From assembly GCA_014729145.1 (NCBI GenBank), contig WJKL01000042.1, positions 1-17,668 on the forward strand: a stretch of DNA of 17,668 nt, written 5' to 3'. The position numbers and the translations under genes were made by a program. Under the pieces are notes generated by a model, which saw nothing but the letters and a program-made list of their open reading frames with translations, did not search any database and was not told the origin of the DNA. This stretch comes from Candidatus Woesearchaeota archaeon. Lineage in GTDB: Archaea; Nanobdellota; Nanobdellia; Woesearchaeales; WJKL01. Below, piece after piece: positions 1 to 7,538 of the stretch (position 1 is its first letter; every line of letters starts with the position of its first letter).

Positions 1-22
1 ATCTTCATTTTCAAAATAAAGA

Positions 23-132
23 TGGACTGGCTGGGATTTGAACCCAGGATCACACGGCTGCCAGCCGTGTATTCTGTTGTCCGCATACTTCCAATGAAAT
101 TGTAAGTATGCACCAGACTAAACTACCAGCCC
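23..132 (-). tRNA. tRNA-Ala(GGC) with enlarged D-loop or intron
   Basis: Read on the minus strand, a 7-bp acceptor stem (GGGCTGG with CCAGTCC, one G-U) closes the molecule and the discriminator base is A. The T arm is CTGGG-TTCAAAT-CCCAG. The anticodon arm is CACGG-CTGGCAG-CCGTG with U33 present and anticodon GGC (bases 60-62), so it decodes alanine GCC/GCU. No CCA is encoded. The D stem is best read as GTTT with GAAT (weak, two G-U pairs). The D-loop is then about 45 nt instead of 8-11 nt. The extra sequence contains a perfect 8-bp hairpin (GCATACTT with AAGTATGC), which suggests an archaeal intron or an inserted hairpin. I could not draw a canonical bulge-helix-bulge, so splice sites are not assigned. 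The tRNA identity is secure; the D-region structure is not. Confidence 0.9.
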
Positions 133-228
133 ATTATTTAAACTATTTTTGTTTTAAGTTAAAAAGTTTCCTCTTTTTTAATATTAACCTAATATAATCA
201 ATCATACTCTAATATACAAAATCGTAAC

Positions 229-274
229 ATTAATATAGGGGTATATGTATTCAAGTCTTTATTGGGGGTAATCA
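229..274 (+). promoter_or_regulatory. Promoter and ribosome binding site for the 278 gene
   Basis: A TATA-like element (ttaatata, 229-236) is followed by a Shine-Dalgarno site gggggtaatca (264-274), which differs by two bases from ggaggtgatca and sits just before ATG 278. A second TATA candidate (ctaatatac) lies near 209-217. The rest of 134-277 is AT-rich and shows no gene. Confidence 0.45.
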
Positions 275-277
275 CTT

Positions 278-664
278 ATGGTAATACTATTTGACCAGTT
301 TAATATGCCGGATGATATATTCAAGATAGTTTTTGCTACAGAGCAGCAGGAGACTGTTGCAAAGCTTTTAATCAAGCATATCAAGGATAACGGAGGAGAG
401 ATAGGAAAAACAGAGATGAGCATGTTTGCTACGCAGCTGCATGAAGGCACTCTGGTGGACAGCACTGTTGAGATGACTCCTGCAAGAAAAGAGGCCCCTA
501 AGATTTCTTATAATAAAAGACAGTTCTATGACAGGATATTAACTCCTATGAAATCAATGGGTCTGATTGATTATGATCTTTATAAGAAGACTTATAAGAT
601 AAGTGATAAGTTCAATAAATTGATGATAAAGATAGGGTTGTTATGGTTGAGAGAAATTAGATAA
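278..664 (+). CDS. Small winged-helix-like protein of unknown function
   Basis: This is a 128-aa soluble protein with no signal peptide or membrane segment. I do not recognise a named family. The second half (about residues 77-120) begins YNKRQFYDRILTPMKSMGLI and goes on to a strand-like stretch (YKKTYKISDKF). That is the pattern of a recognition helix followed by a beta-hairpin wing in archaeal winged-helix DNA-binding proteins. The first half (about 10-65) appears helical. The start is supported by a near-perfect Shine-Dalgarno site (264-274) directly upstream. The gene is monocistronic and converges on the histone gene across a short hairpin. A transcriptional regulator is a reasonable guess from fold alone; no target or ligand can be named. 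Confidence 0.75.
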   Translation: MVILFDQFNMPDDIFKIVFATEQQETVAKLLIKHIKDNGGEIGKTEMSMFATQLHEGTLVDSTVEMTPARKEAPKISYNKRQFYDRILTPMKSMGLIDYDLYKKTYKISDKFNKLMIKIGLLWLREIR

Positions 665-691
665 TCAAAGAAATTATGAACAATTTCTAGA

Positions 692-713
692 TTTTAATTT
701 TAATAAATTAAAA
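692..713. terminator. Bidirectional AT-rich hairpin between convergent genes
   Basis: A perfect 9-bp inverted repeat, ttttaattt (692-700) and aaattaaaa (705-713) with loop taat, fills the gap between the winged-helix gene and the histone stop codon. It gives a T-rich arm in both directions, which fits a shared terminator. A smaller repeat (gaaatt / aatttc) lies just upstream at about 670-687. Confidence 0.45.
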
Positions 714-935
714 CTATTTCCTGGCAGCTAACTTGACATCCCCTGACTGGACTGTTTTTCTGCCTGAATGTTTTGCGATCATGGATGCTTTTTCTCCTAT
801 CTTAAGAGCTATATTATGGATAACGTCTGCAAATGCCTCTGCTGCATCATCTGAAACTCTTTTTGCACCTGCTTTTTGAAGTATTCTTGCGACTGGTGCT
901 TTTGGAATAGTCCTTGTTTTTCTTTGTTGAGCCAT
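714..935 (-). CDS. Archaeal histone
   Basis: This 73-aa protein is a single histone fold of the HMfA/HMfB type that packages DNA as dimers or extended polymers. The first helix region reads PKAPVARILQKAGAKRVSDD, the central helix follows (AAEAFADVIHNIALKIGEKA), and the second L-loop has the DNA-contacting GRKTV before DV and the last helix. An N-terminal basic tail of about 8 residues (AQQRKTRTI) makes it slightly longer than the usual 66-69 aa. A GTG start at 944 is in frame, but that GTG belongs to a GTGAT Shine-Dalgarno-like site placed correctly for ATG 935, so I chose 935. The gene has its own TATA box upstream and converges on the gene at 278-664. Confidence 0.95.
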   Translation of the reverse strand: MAQQRKTRTIPKAPVARILQKAGAKRVSDDAAEAFADVIHNIALKIGEKASMIAKHSGRKTVQSGDVKLAARK

Positions 936-977
936 AAATATCACATATTTTTGATATAGGGATTAAATAGTCCTTTG

Positions 978-988
978 TATATAAAAGT
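978..988 (-). promoter_or_regulatory. TATA box of the histone gene
   Basis: On the minus strand the sequence reads cttttatatac, centred about 48 bp upstream of ATG 935. It would start transcription near 957 and leave a short leader that contains the GTGAT ribosome binding site. The remaining bases between the histone and gltX genes show no gene. Confidence 0.5.
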
Positions 989-1063
989 TGTGTTTTATGG
1001 CTTGTTTTAAAGCTGAAAGAGCACTATAAAATGAGTTCTATCTAAATTCAGTTTTAACAGGTT

Positions 1064-1074
1064 AAATTTATATA
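1064..1074 (+). promoter_or_regulatory. TATA box of gltX (leaderless)
   Basis: The element aaatttatata is centred about 29 bp before ATG 1099 and there is no Shine-Dalgarno site between. This is the classic spacing for a leaderless archaeal transcript that begins at or next to the start codon. Confidence 0.55.
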
Positions 1075-1098
1075 TGTGTTGGTTATATTTTTAGTTAT

Positions 1099-2853
1099 AT
1101 GGGATTAAAAGAATCAATCAGGAAATATGCTCTGCAGAACGCTGTTGAGTATGACGGAAAGGCAAATCCTGGTTCTGTGATCGGAAAATTGTTAGCAGAA
1201 GATCATTCTTTGAAGAAAAAGATGAAAGATGTTTCTAAAGAAGTGAAGAAAGTAGTTGCTGAAGTAAACAAGATGAAAATAGAAGAGCAGAAAAAAGAAT
1301 TTAAAAAATACAAAAAAAAGATCCCGAAAAAAAAGAAAGAAGAGAAAAAAAGACTGCCTGAACTGAAGAACGCAAAAAAGGTTGTGATGAGGTTTTCACC
1401 TTCTCCTTCAGGACCTATGCATCTTGGGCATTCCTATCCGCTTTCTCTGAATTCAGAATACTGCAGAAAATACAAAGGAAAACTGATACTAAGGATCGAA
1501 GATACAAATCCAGAGACCATCTATGAACCTGCCTATGGAATGCTTCCAGAGGATGCCAAATGGGTAACTAAAGACAATATTGGCAGGGTTGTTGTTCAGT
1601 CAGACAGGTTAGGCCTGTATTATGATTATGCTGAAAAGCTTGTTGATATTGGAAAAGCATATGTCTGTGAATGTACATCTGATCATTTTAGAGAGCTGAT
1701 ATTTGAGAAAAAAGCATGTCCCTGCAGGGACCTGCCCTTGGAGGAGCACCAGAAAAGATATGCAAAGATGTTCAATGAATACAAGCCAGGAGAGGCTGTA
1801 TTAAGAATAAAAACAGATATAAAACACAAGAATCCGGCAATGAGAGACTTTCCTTTGATGAGGATAAATGACCATGTTCATCCAAGATGGGCTTCTGAAA
1901 AGCATGAATTATGCCCTCCTTTGGAAAAAGGAGAACATTCTGTTGAGAAAGATATAGCTCCAAGGGTTTGGCCTTTGATGAACCTAGCTGTGTTTGTAGA
2001 TGATGTTGAGATGGGTGTTACTCATGTGCTAAGGGCAAAAGACCATATTGACAATGCCAAAAGGCAGGAATTTTTGTACAGGTATCTTGAAAAAGATATT
2101 CCTGAAACTATATTTGTAGGAAAGATCAATTTTGAAGGCATGCCTATGAGCTGCTCTAAAGTCAAGAAACTTATTGAAGAAGGAAAATATGAGGGCTGGA
2201 GCGACATTAGATTGCCTTTTTTAGCTGCATTGAAAAGAAGGGGTTATCAGCCTGATGCTTTGATCAAATACTCGCTAGATGTTGGGGTTTCCCAGAATGA
2301 TAAATCTGTCACCAAAGAAGAATTTTTTAAGGCTTTGGACCATTTTAACAAGGAAGTTTTGGATGACAAGACAAACAGATATTTCTTTATTGAAGATCCA
2401 AAAGAGATAAAGATAGATAAAGCTCCAAAGCAAAGAGTTGAGCTTGATCTTCATCCTGACCACCCAAAGAGAGGAAAAAGAGAGTTTTATACAGATGAGA
2501 ATTTCTATATTGCCAATGAGGAATTTAAAAATTTGGAAGAGGGAGAGCTGGTCAGATTGATGGACTGCCTTAACTTCAGAAAAGAGGGAAAGAAATTTGT
2601 TTTTGATTCAACAGATTATGAAAAGTTCAAAAAAGAAGGCAGAAAGATAATACACTGGCTTCCTGTCTCTGATGATCTGGTTACAGTAAATCTTCTGATG
2701 CCTGATGAAGACAAGACATTGAAAATTGGAATAGCAGAGCCTTTGGCTGCGAAGTTAAAAGAAGAAGATATTGTTCAGTTTGAAAGGGTGGGGTTTGTCA
2801 GGCTGGATAAGAAAGAGAAGGATAAGCTAGTTTTTTGGTATGGTCATAGATGA
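1099..2853 (+). CDS. gltX: Glutamyl-tRNA synthetase, archaeal type
   Basis: This class I aminoacyl-tRNA synthetase (584 aa) charges glutamate onto tRNA-Glu, and in many archaea also onto tRNA-Gln when Gln-tRNA is made by transamidation. Residues 1-95 are a very basic, helical, Lys-rich extension. The Rossmann domain starts with FSPSPSGPMHLGHSYPL (HIGH motif HLGH at 108-111) and continues with LRIEDTNPE (131-139). A Cys pair set (C190-x-C192 and C207-x-C209) matches the zinc-binding insert position of GluRS. RVWPLMNLAVFVDD and GVTHVLRAKDH follow, and the KMSKS loop is MSCSK (350-354). The rest is the archaeal/eukaryotic beta-barrel anticodon-binding region. The stretch at about 264-287, between HPR and RVWP, is about 20 residues longer than I expect for the family and contains His, Cys and acidic residues. 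The start sits at leaderless distance from a TATA box. Confidence 0.95.
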   Translation: MGLKESIRKYALQNAVEYDGKANPGSVIGKLLAEDHSLKKKMKDVSKEVKKVVAEVNKMKIEEQKKEFKKYKKKIPKKKKEEKKRLPELKNAKKVVMRFSPSPSGPMHLGHSYPLSLNSEYCRKYKGKLILRIEDTNPETIYEPAYGMLPEDAKWVTKDNIGRVVVQSDRLGLYYDYAEKLVDIGKAYVCECTSDHFRELIFEKKACPCRDLPLEEHQKRYAKMFNEYKPGEAVLRIKTDIKHKNPAMRDFPLMRINDHVHPRWASEKHELCPPLEKGEHSVEKDIAPRVWPLMNLAVFVDDVEMGVTHVLRAKDHIDNAKRQEFLYRYLEKDIPETIFVGKINFEGMPMSCSKVKKLIEEGKYEGWSDIRLPFLAALKRRGYQPDALIKYSLDVGVSQNDKSVTKEEFFKALDHFNKEVLDDKTNRYFFIEDPKEIKIDKAPKQRVELDLHPDHPKRGKREFYTDENFYIANEEFKNLEEGELVRLMDCLNFRKEGKKFVFDSTDYEKFKKEGRKIIHWLPVSDDLVTVNLLMPDEDKTLKIGIAEPLAAKLKEEDIVQFERVGFVRLDKKEKDKLVFWYGHR

Positions 2854-2889
2854 GCTTAAACCCCTGAATTTAAATACTACAGCCGAAAG

Positions 2890-2934
2890 ACTTATATATG
2901 GGAGATATTTAATAAAAACATAAATTTGGAGGTG
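2890..2934 (+). promoter_or_regulatory. Promoter and strong ribosome binding site of the DUF1931-type gene
   Basis: A TATA element acttatatatg (2890-2900) is followed by ggaggtg (2928-2934), a perfect Shine-Dalgarno core 7 nt before ATG 2942. The gene therefore has its own promoter rather than depending on gltX. The strength of both elements fits an abundant small protein. Confidence 0.6.
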
Positions 2935-2941
2935 GACAACA

Positions 2942-3103
2942 ATGTTAGTAGTAAAAGCAAAGATAAAAACAGCTGTTCCTGGCTATAATGTATCAGGAGA
3001 CCTTGCAGAAGCACTTAATGCAAAAGTTGAAGAACTTATTAAAAAAGCTGCAGAAAGAGCAGAAGCAAACGGCAGAAAGACAATAATGGCTAAAGATCTT
3101 TAA
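2942..3103 (+). CDS. DUF1931-type mini histone-fold protein
   Basis: This 53-aa protein has the strongest Shine-Dalgarno site in the window (ggaggtg). After a short N-terminal strand (LVVKAKIKTAVPGYNV) comes one long amphipathic helix (GDLAEALNAKVEELIKKAAE), then NGRKTIMAKDL. The GRKT-x3-DL ending resembles the L2 loop and following helix start of histone folds. The pattern resembles the DUF1931 family of short archaeal histone-fold-like proteins as I remember it. It is therefore about half of a full histone fold and may act as a dimer or as a partner of another histone-fold protein. DNA binding is an inference: the helix is mixed-charge, unlike the basic histone at 714-935. It is followed at once by a T-rich terminator, so it is probably monocistronic. 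Confidence 0.85.
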   Translation: MLVVKAKIKTAVPGYNVSGDLAEALNAKVEELIKKAAERAEANGRKTIMAKDL

Positions 3104-3104
3104 A

Positions 3105-3132
3105 TTAATTTTTTTTATTTCTTTTTTATTTT
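3105..3132 (+). terminator. T-rich archaeal terminator
   Basis: Runs of T (8, then 6, then 4 bases) begin two bases after the DUF1931-type stop codon, with no hairpin needed. This is the usual signal for archaeal intrinsic termination, and it lies before the polB promoter. Confidence 0.6.
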
Positions 3133-3144
3133 ATATACCTAACA

Positions 3145-3153
3145 TTTATATAC
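3145..3153 (+). promoter_or_regulatory. TATA box of polB (leaderless)
   Basis: The element tttatatac is centred 28 bp before ATG 3177 with no Shine-Dalgarno site between, so the transcript probably starts at or near the start codon. Confidence 0.55.
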
Positions 3154-3176
3154 ATAATTCTGATTACTGATATACT

Positions 3177-5639
3177 ATGGGGGCTCACAAGATAAGATTC
3201 TATCCTTTGGATATAATGTATAAGGTAAAGAACAGCAAACCTTTGATTTATCTATTTGGAAAAACAGCTGAGGACAAACAGGTATGTGTTGTCGATGACA
3301 GCTTTAGGCCTTATTTCTATGTTCTGCTCAAAGATGAGGATATGACAGATTCTTTTTGCAGCAAGGTAAAGAAGATAAAATTAGAGCATAAGAACAGGGA
3401 AGCAGCTGTGACTGATACAGAGATAACAGAAAAGAAATACCTGGGAAAGAAAAGAAAAGCTGTAAAGGTCTATGTAAAGATACCTGCAGATGTTCCTGTT
3501 ATAAGAGAAGTGATAAAGGAATGGGATATGATAGATAGTATAAATGAATATGATGTAAATTATACAAGAAGGTATCTGATAGACAAAGGGATAACCCCTC
3601 TTACATTAGTGGAAGCAGAGGGAGAGATGATTAAACTGAAGAGCAGGGTTCCTTGCTTTAAAGCAGATAAGATAGAGCATTACAGTTCTGAGAGCATAAA
3701 AGATCCAAAGGTTTTTGCTTTTGACATTGAAACATACAATCCTGCAGGAAAGAGGTATGTTCCTGAAGAGCATCCCATTATAATGCTTGCGATATATGGG
3801 GAAAACTACAGGAAAGTGTTGACATGGAAGAAATTCAAGACTGACAAGAAATATATAGAGTTTGCTGACGGAGAAGTAGATCTGATAAATAGGTTTAAGG
3901 AGATAATAGAGAAAAATAAGCCTGATATCCTGACAGGATATTATTCAGACGGGTTTGATCTGCCCTATATTATCACAAGGGCAAGACATTATGGTATTGA
4001 TTTGGATCTTGGACTGGATTACAGCAGCCTAAACCTGAAGAAAGGAAACAGAAAGTCAATAAAGATCACAGGACTGGTGCATCTTGATGTTTTCAAGTTT
4101 ATCTCAAAGATTATGGGGAGGGGGCTTGATACAGACAGTTATAGCCTGGACAATGTTGCAGCTGAAATTCTTGGAGAAAAAAAGATAGAGGTTGAGATAG
4201 ACGGGCTTGCAAAGGCATGGGATGACGGAACAGAAGCTAGTCTGGATAATTTTTGCGAATACAACCTTAAAGATGCATTATTGACCTACAAACTTTGCCT
4301 TAAGATATTTCCGAACATAAAAGAGATGGTCAAGATTGTGGGATTGACTGTATATGATGTGAGCAGGATGTCATTTTCACAGCTTGTTGAGTGGTATATA
4401 ATGAAGCAGGCAAAGGATTTCAATGAGATTGCTCCAAACAAACCACATTATGATGAAATAGGCGAAAGAAGAAAAAAAAGATATAAAGGTGCGTTTGTAT
4501 TTGAGCCAAAGCCAGGATTGTTTAAGGATATAGCTGTTTTTGACTTCAGAAGTTTGTATCCAACCATAATAAGCTCACATAATATAGGGCCTTCTACACT
4601 GCAGTGCGGGTGCTGTAAAGAGAAAGCAGAGCATGCACCTACAGAAGACAGCAAGTACTGGTTCTGCAGAAAAAAGAAAGGGTTTCTTCCTTCTATTGTA
4701 GAGGGATTGATTACAAGAAGGATGAGAATAAAAGAGATGCTCAAGGAAAAAGAAAAAGATGTTATGCTTAATGCAAGAAGCGAAAGCCTGAAGGTTCTGG
4801 CAAATTCTTTTTACGGCTATCTGGGTTTTTTTGGAGCAAGATGGTATTGTTTTGAATGTGCAGAGTCTGTAACTGCATACGGCAGGCATTATATACATAA
4901 GGTAATAAATGCAGCCGGGGAAAGAGGATTTGAAGTGCTTTATTCTGATACAGACAGCATATTTTTGCTGCTTGGAGATCAGAAAAAAGAGGATGCACTG
5001 AAGCTTGTTGAAAATATAAACAGCAAACTTCCAGGTATAATGGAATTGGAGTATGAAGGATTTTATCCATCAGGAATATTTGTGTCAGCAAAAGCAGGAA
5101 AATACGGTGCAAAGAAAAAATATGCTCTGCTTGACGATAAAGGGGCCTTGAAGATTACTGGTTTTGAGACAGTAAGGAGAAACTGGAGTTTTATAGCAAA
5201 GGAAGTCCAGGAAAAGGTGCTGGATATTGTCCTAAAGGAAAGAGACCTTCAAAAAGCTGTAAAATATGTAAAAAAAACGATCGATGACCTTAAAGACAAG
5301 AAAATTCCAAATGAAAAACTGGAGATATATACACAGCTGAAAAAAGAGATAGGCGATTATGAATCCATAGGGCCCCATGTAGCGGTTGCGCAGAGGATGA
5401 AGAACAAGGGTATTGATGTAGGTCCAGGGAGTTTAATAAAATATATCATAACTGAAGGCTCTGGAAGGATAAGGGACAAGGCAAAGATGAAAGACGAAGT
5501 AAAAAAAGGAGAATATGATGCAGATTATTATATCTTACACCAGGTAGTGCCTTCAGTAGAAAGGATATTTGATGTTCTTGGATATAAAAAAGAGGATCTC
5601 ATTGCAGGAGACCAGAGTAAATTAGGAGAATATTTCTAG
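3177..5639 (+). CDS. polB: Family B DNA polymerase (replicative, archaeal PolB)
   Basis: This 820-aa DNA-dependent DNA polymerase has a 3'-5' proofreading domain. Exo I is FDIE (D183, E185). Exo II is the segment TGYYSDGFD (D261), with Tyr256 where the family normally has Asn. Exo III is Y362-NLK-D366. The polymerase domain carries motif A (DFRSLYP, D456), motif B (K539-VLANSFYG) and motif C (YSDTDS, D591 and D593), followed by the KKKY motif near 705-710. All catalytic aspartates of the palm are present. The last eight residues, QSKLGEYF (813-820), are a textbook PCNA-interacting PIP box, which implies tethering to the sliding clamp. Four cysteines (477-497 region) match the palm-side Cys cluster found in many archaeal PolBs. 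No intein is present. The gene ends tail-to-tail with the radical SAM gene and overlaps it by 4 bp. Confidence 0.96.
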   Translation: MGAHKIRFYPLDIMYKVKNSKPLIYLFGKTAEDKQVCVVDDSFRPYFYVLLKDEDMTDSFCSKVKKIKLEHKNREAAVTDTEITEKKYLGKKRKAVKVYVKIPADVPVIREVIKEWDMIDSINEYDVNYTRRYLIDKGITPLTLVEAEGEMIKLKSRVPCFKADKIEHYSSESIKDPKVFAFDIETYNPAGKRYVPEEHPIIMLAIYGENYRKVLTWKKFKTDKKYIEFADGEVDLINRFKEIIEKNKPDILTGYYSDGFDLPYIITRARHYGIDLDLGLDYSSLNLKKGNRKSIKITGLVHLDVFKFISKIMGRGLDTDSYSLDNVAAEILGEKKIEVEIDGLAKAWDDGTEASLDNFCEYNLKDALLTYKLCLKIFPNIKEMVKIVGLTVYDVSRMSFSQLVEWYIMKQAKDFNEIAPNKPHYDEIGERRKKRYKGAFVFEPKPGLFKDIAVFDFRSLYPTIISSHNIGPSTLQCGCCKEKAEHAPTEDSKYWFCRKKKGFLPSIVEGLITRRMRIKEMLKEKEKDVMLNARSESLKVLANSFYGYLGFFGARWYCFECAESVTAYGRHYIHKVINAAGERGFEVLYSDTDSIFLLLGDQKKEDALKLVENINSKLPGIMELEYEGFYPSGIFVSAKAGKYGAKKKYALLDDKGALKITGFETVRRNWSFIAKEVQEKVLDIVLKERDLQKAVKYVKKTIDDLKDKKIPNEKLEIYTQLKKEIGDYESIGPHVAVAQRMKNKGIDVGPGSLIKYIITEGSGRIRDKAKMKDEVKKGEYDADYYILHQVVPSVERIFDVLGYKKEDLIAGDQSKLGEYF

Positions 5640-7459
5640 TGGATGTTTTCAAGAGCAGAAGCAACATTCTTATAGGTCTTTATCAGGTTTTCCTTGTATC
5701 CTCTTGGAATCTTTTTGATCTGTTTCTTTGCTTTTATCAAAAACCTGTCTTTTTCTAGGACAAATTTGTTGATAAAATCGTCCTTTGCCTCTTTTTTTGA
5801 ATCCCATTTTTCCCTGAAATAGTCAAGGCTTTTAATAAGGTATTCCTGAAGATGGTGTGCTTTAAGCGAGTCTTTTGTTATGTTGATGAAATGATGGCCA
5901 TAGACTGCCAAACGTACAGCTTCAGGAAAAACTCTCATGTGATTCTTTACTGCAAAACTCATGAAGTCAAGATAGTTTCTGCCGTAGGAAGAAAAGGTCT
6001 GCTTTACAAGTGATTTTGTCAGTGCTTTTACCTCTGTATAGCCTACTTTTCTTACAAAATTCTTGTTGTCTCCAAGATTATCAAGCAGATTTTTGCATCT
6101 TTGAAAGTAATTCTTTCCATTTTTGTCGTATAATCTTGCAAGCAGTCTTTTGTATTTTTTTATTATCTTCTCTTCATCCACTCCTGAAAGCTGTTTAAAG
6201 TTGAATCCAAAATTATGGGTGTTATTTCCTCCAATACCTTCCAGTAATCTCCCTTTTTTACCCATATCATAATGAAGCTGAGAACCTTTCATAGCATTTA
6301 ATAATCCAACCATGGCTGTGGGTATCCCTGCATCTTGACAGAAATCATATATCTTGTCGCAGATATCTTCTGGTTCATTGTCATTTCCTACAATAAATCC
6401 TGCTGAAACCTCTATCCCATATCTTTGTATATTTCTTACTGCTTCAATTGGCTCTATCTTAAGATTGTGGTGCTTGTTCATTGACTTTAAGATTTCTTTG
6501 TCAGGAGATTCAATCCCTACAAAGACCATGTTGAATCCTGCATCTCTCATAAGCCCCATAAGCTCTTCATCCCATGCAAGATTTATGCTTGCTTCAGTAA
6601 AGAATCCAAAAGGATAATTATGCTTTCTCTGAAATTCTTTTATTTCAGGAAGCACATCTTTTACTTTTGTGATATTGCCGATAAAATTGTCATCAACCAC
6701 AAATAAACCGCCAGAGTATCCAAGGTTATATATTATCTCAAGCTCTTTTATTAGCTTTCCAGATGACTTTAATCTTGAGCTGTTTCCGAACAATGCAGGC
6801 TCACTGCAGAAATCACAGTTAAAAGGGCAGCCTCTTGACATCTGTATAGCCATAGAGCCGTATTTGTCTATATCCAGAAGATCATATCTGGGAATAGGTG
6901 TTTTTTCCATCTCTGGTTTTGATGAAACCTCTTTCATATCAATATCATTTCCAAAAAATTCAAGAATATAATTTAACTCTTTTTCATCTATTTTTTTTGC
7001 TTTTTGGTTTTTTCTTATTACAGGCCTTACATAAGCTTTTTTTGCATCTCCCTTTTCAATATCTGCAATAAATGAGCTTAAGACACCTGACTCTGCTTCC
7101 CCTATTATATAATGGTCTATATCTCCTTTGATCCTGTCATAATGCTGGGTAGGAAGGGGCCCTCCTGCAACAATCCTTTTTCCCAGGCTGTTTGCTCTTT
7201 GTATAACATTTTCAAGAGAATCTTTCTGTATTATCATAGAAGAAGTGAATAAGGTGTCAGCCCATTCCAGATGGCTGTTTTTCAGCTCCTGTATATTCAT
7301 ATCAACAAGCTTAAGATTATATTTTTCAGGAAGCATAGCTGCAACTGTTATGAGGCCCAAAGGAGGCATAGAAGCTTTTTTACCTATAAAAGAAAGTGAG
7401 TCTTCAAATCCCCAGTATGTTCTTGGAATTTTGGGATATACCAATAAAATATTCTTCAT
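5636..7459 (-). CDS. B12-binding-type radical SAM protein, DUF4070-like C-terminus
   Basis: This 607-aa soluble protein is of the cobalamin-binding radical SAM class. Residues 1-140 resemble the N-terminal Rossmann-like B12 domain (PPLGLITVAAMLPEKYNLKLVDMN, then RIVAGGPLPT and IIGEAE). The usual DxHxxG cobalt-ligand motif is not visible, so B12 may bind base-off/His-off or not at all. The radical SAM core begins MSRGCPFNCDFC with C211, C215 and C218 (CX3CX2C, ligands of the 4Fe-4S cluster). VFVGIESPDKEIL and the downstream strands follow. Residues from about 385 on (GLLNAMKGSQLHYDMGKKGR) match the DUF4070-type tail of this class. Substrate is unknown; relatives methylate or rearrange lipids and other small molecules. 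About 40 extra residues between the two domains (143-190) are charged linker. No Shine-Dalgarno site is seen, so translation is probably leaderless from ATG 7459. Confidence 0.88.
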   Translation of the reverse strand: MKNILLVYPKIPRTYWGFEDSLSFIGKKASMPPLGLITVAAMLPEKYNLKLVDMNIQELKNSHLEWADTLFTSSMIIQKDSLENVIQRANSLGKRIVAGGPLPTQHYDRIKGDIDHYIIGEAESGVLSSFIADIEKGDAKKAYVRPVIRKNQKAKKIDEKELNYILEFFGNDIDMKEVSSKPEMEKTPIPRYDLLDIDKYGSMAIQMSRGCPFNCDFCSEPALFGNSSRLKSSGKLIKELEIIYNLGYSGGLFVVDDNFIGNITKVKDVLPEIKEFQRKHNYPFGFFTEASINLAWDEELMGLMRDAGFNMVFVGIESPDKEILKSMNKHHNLKIEPIEAVRNIQRYGIEVSAGFIVGNDNEPEDICDKIYDFCQDAGIPTAMVGLLNAMKGSQLHYDMGKKGRLLEGIGGNNTHNFGFNFKQLSGVDEEKIIKKYKRLLARLYDKNGKNYFQRCKNLLDNLGDNKNFVRKVGYTEVKALTKSLVKQTFSSYGRNYLDFMSFAVKNHMRVFPEAVRLAVYGHHFINITKDSLKAHHLQEYLIKSLDYFREKWDSKKEAKDDFINKFVLEKDRFLIKAKKQIKKIPRGYKENLIKTYKNVASALENIH

Positions 7460-7470
7460 TTTCTTATTGT

Positions 7471-7498
7471 TTTTTATATATTATTTTATTATTTAAAA
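7471..7498 (-). promoter_or_regulatory. AT-rich promoter region of the radical SAM gene
   Basis: On the minus strand two TATA candidates lie in series (gcttttaaataa and aataatatataaa), 12-39 bp before ATG 7459. There is no ribosome binding site, which fits a leaderless or nearly leaderless transcript. Which element is used cannot be decided from sequence. Confidence 0.4.
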
Positions 7499-7538
7499 GC
7501 TTTTTTGATTTAAGGATGTGTTCCAATAGTTCTATTTT

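Noticed and set aside
4448..5112. Long minus-strand open frames inside polB (about 98-114 codons)
   Set aside because: They lie antisense to strongly conserved polymerase motifs, have no ribosome binding site, and their composition is that of a shadow frame.
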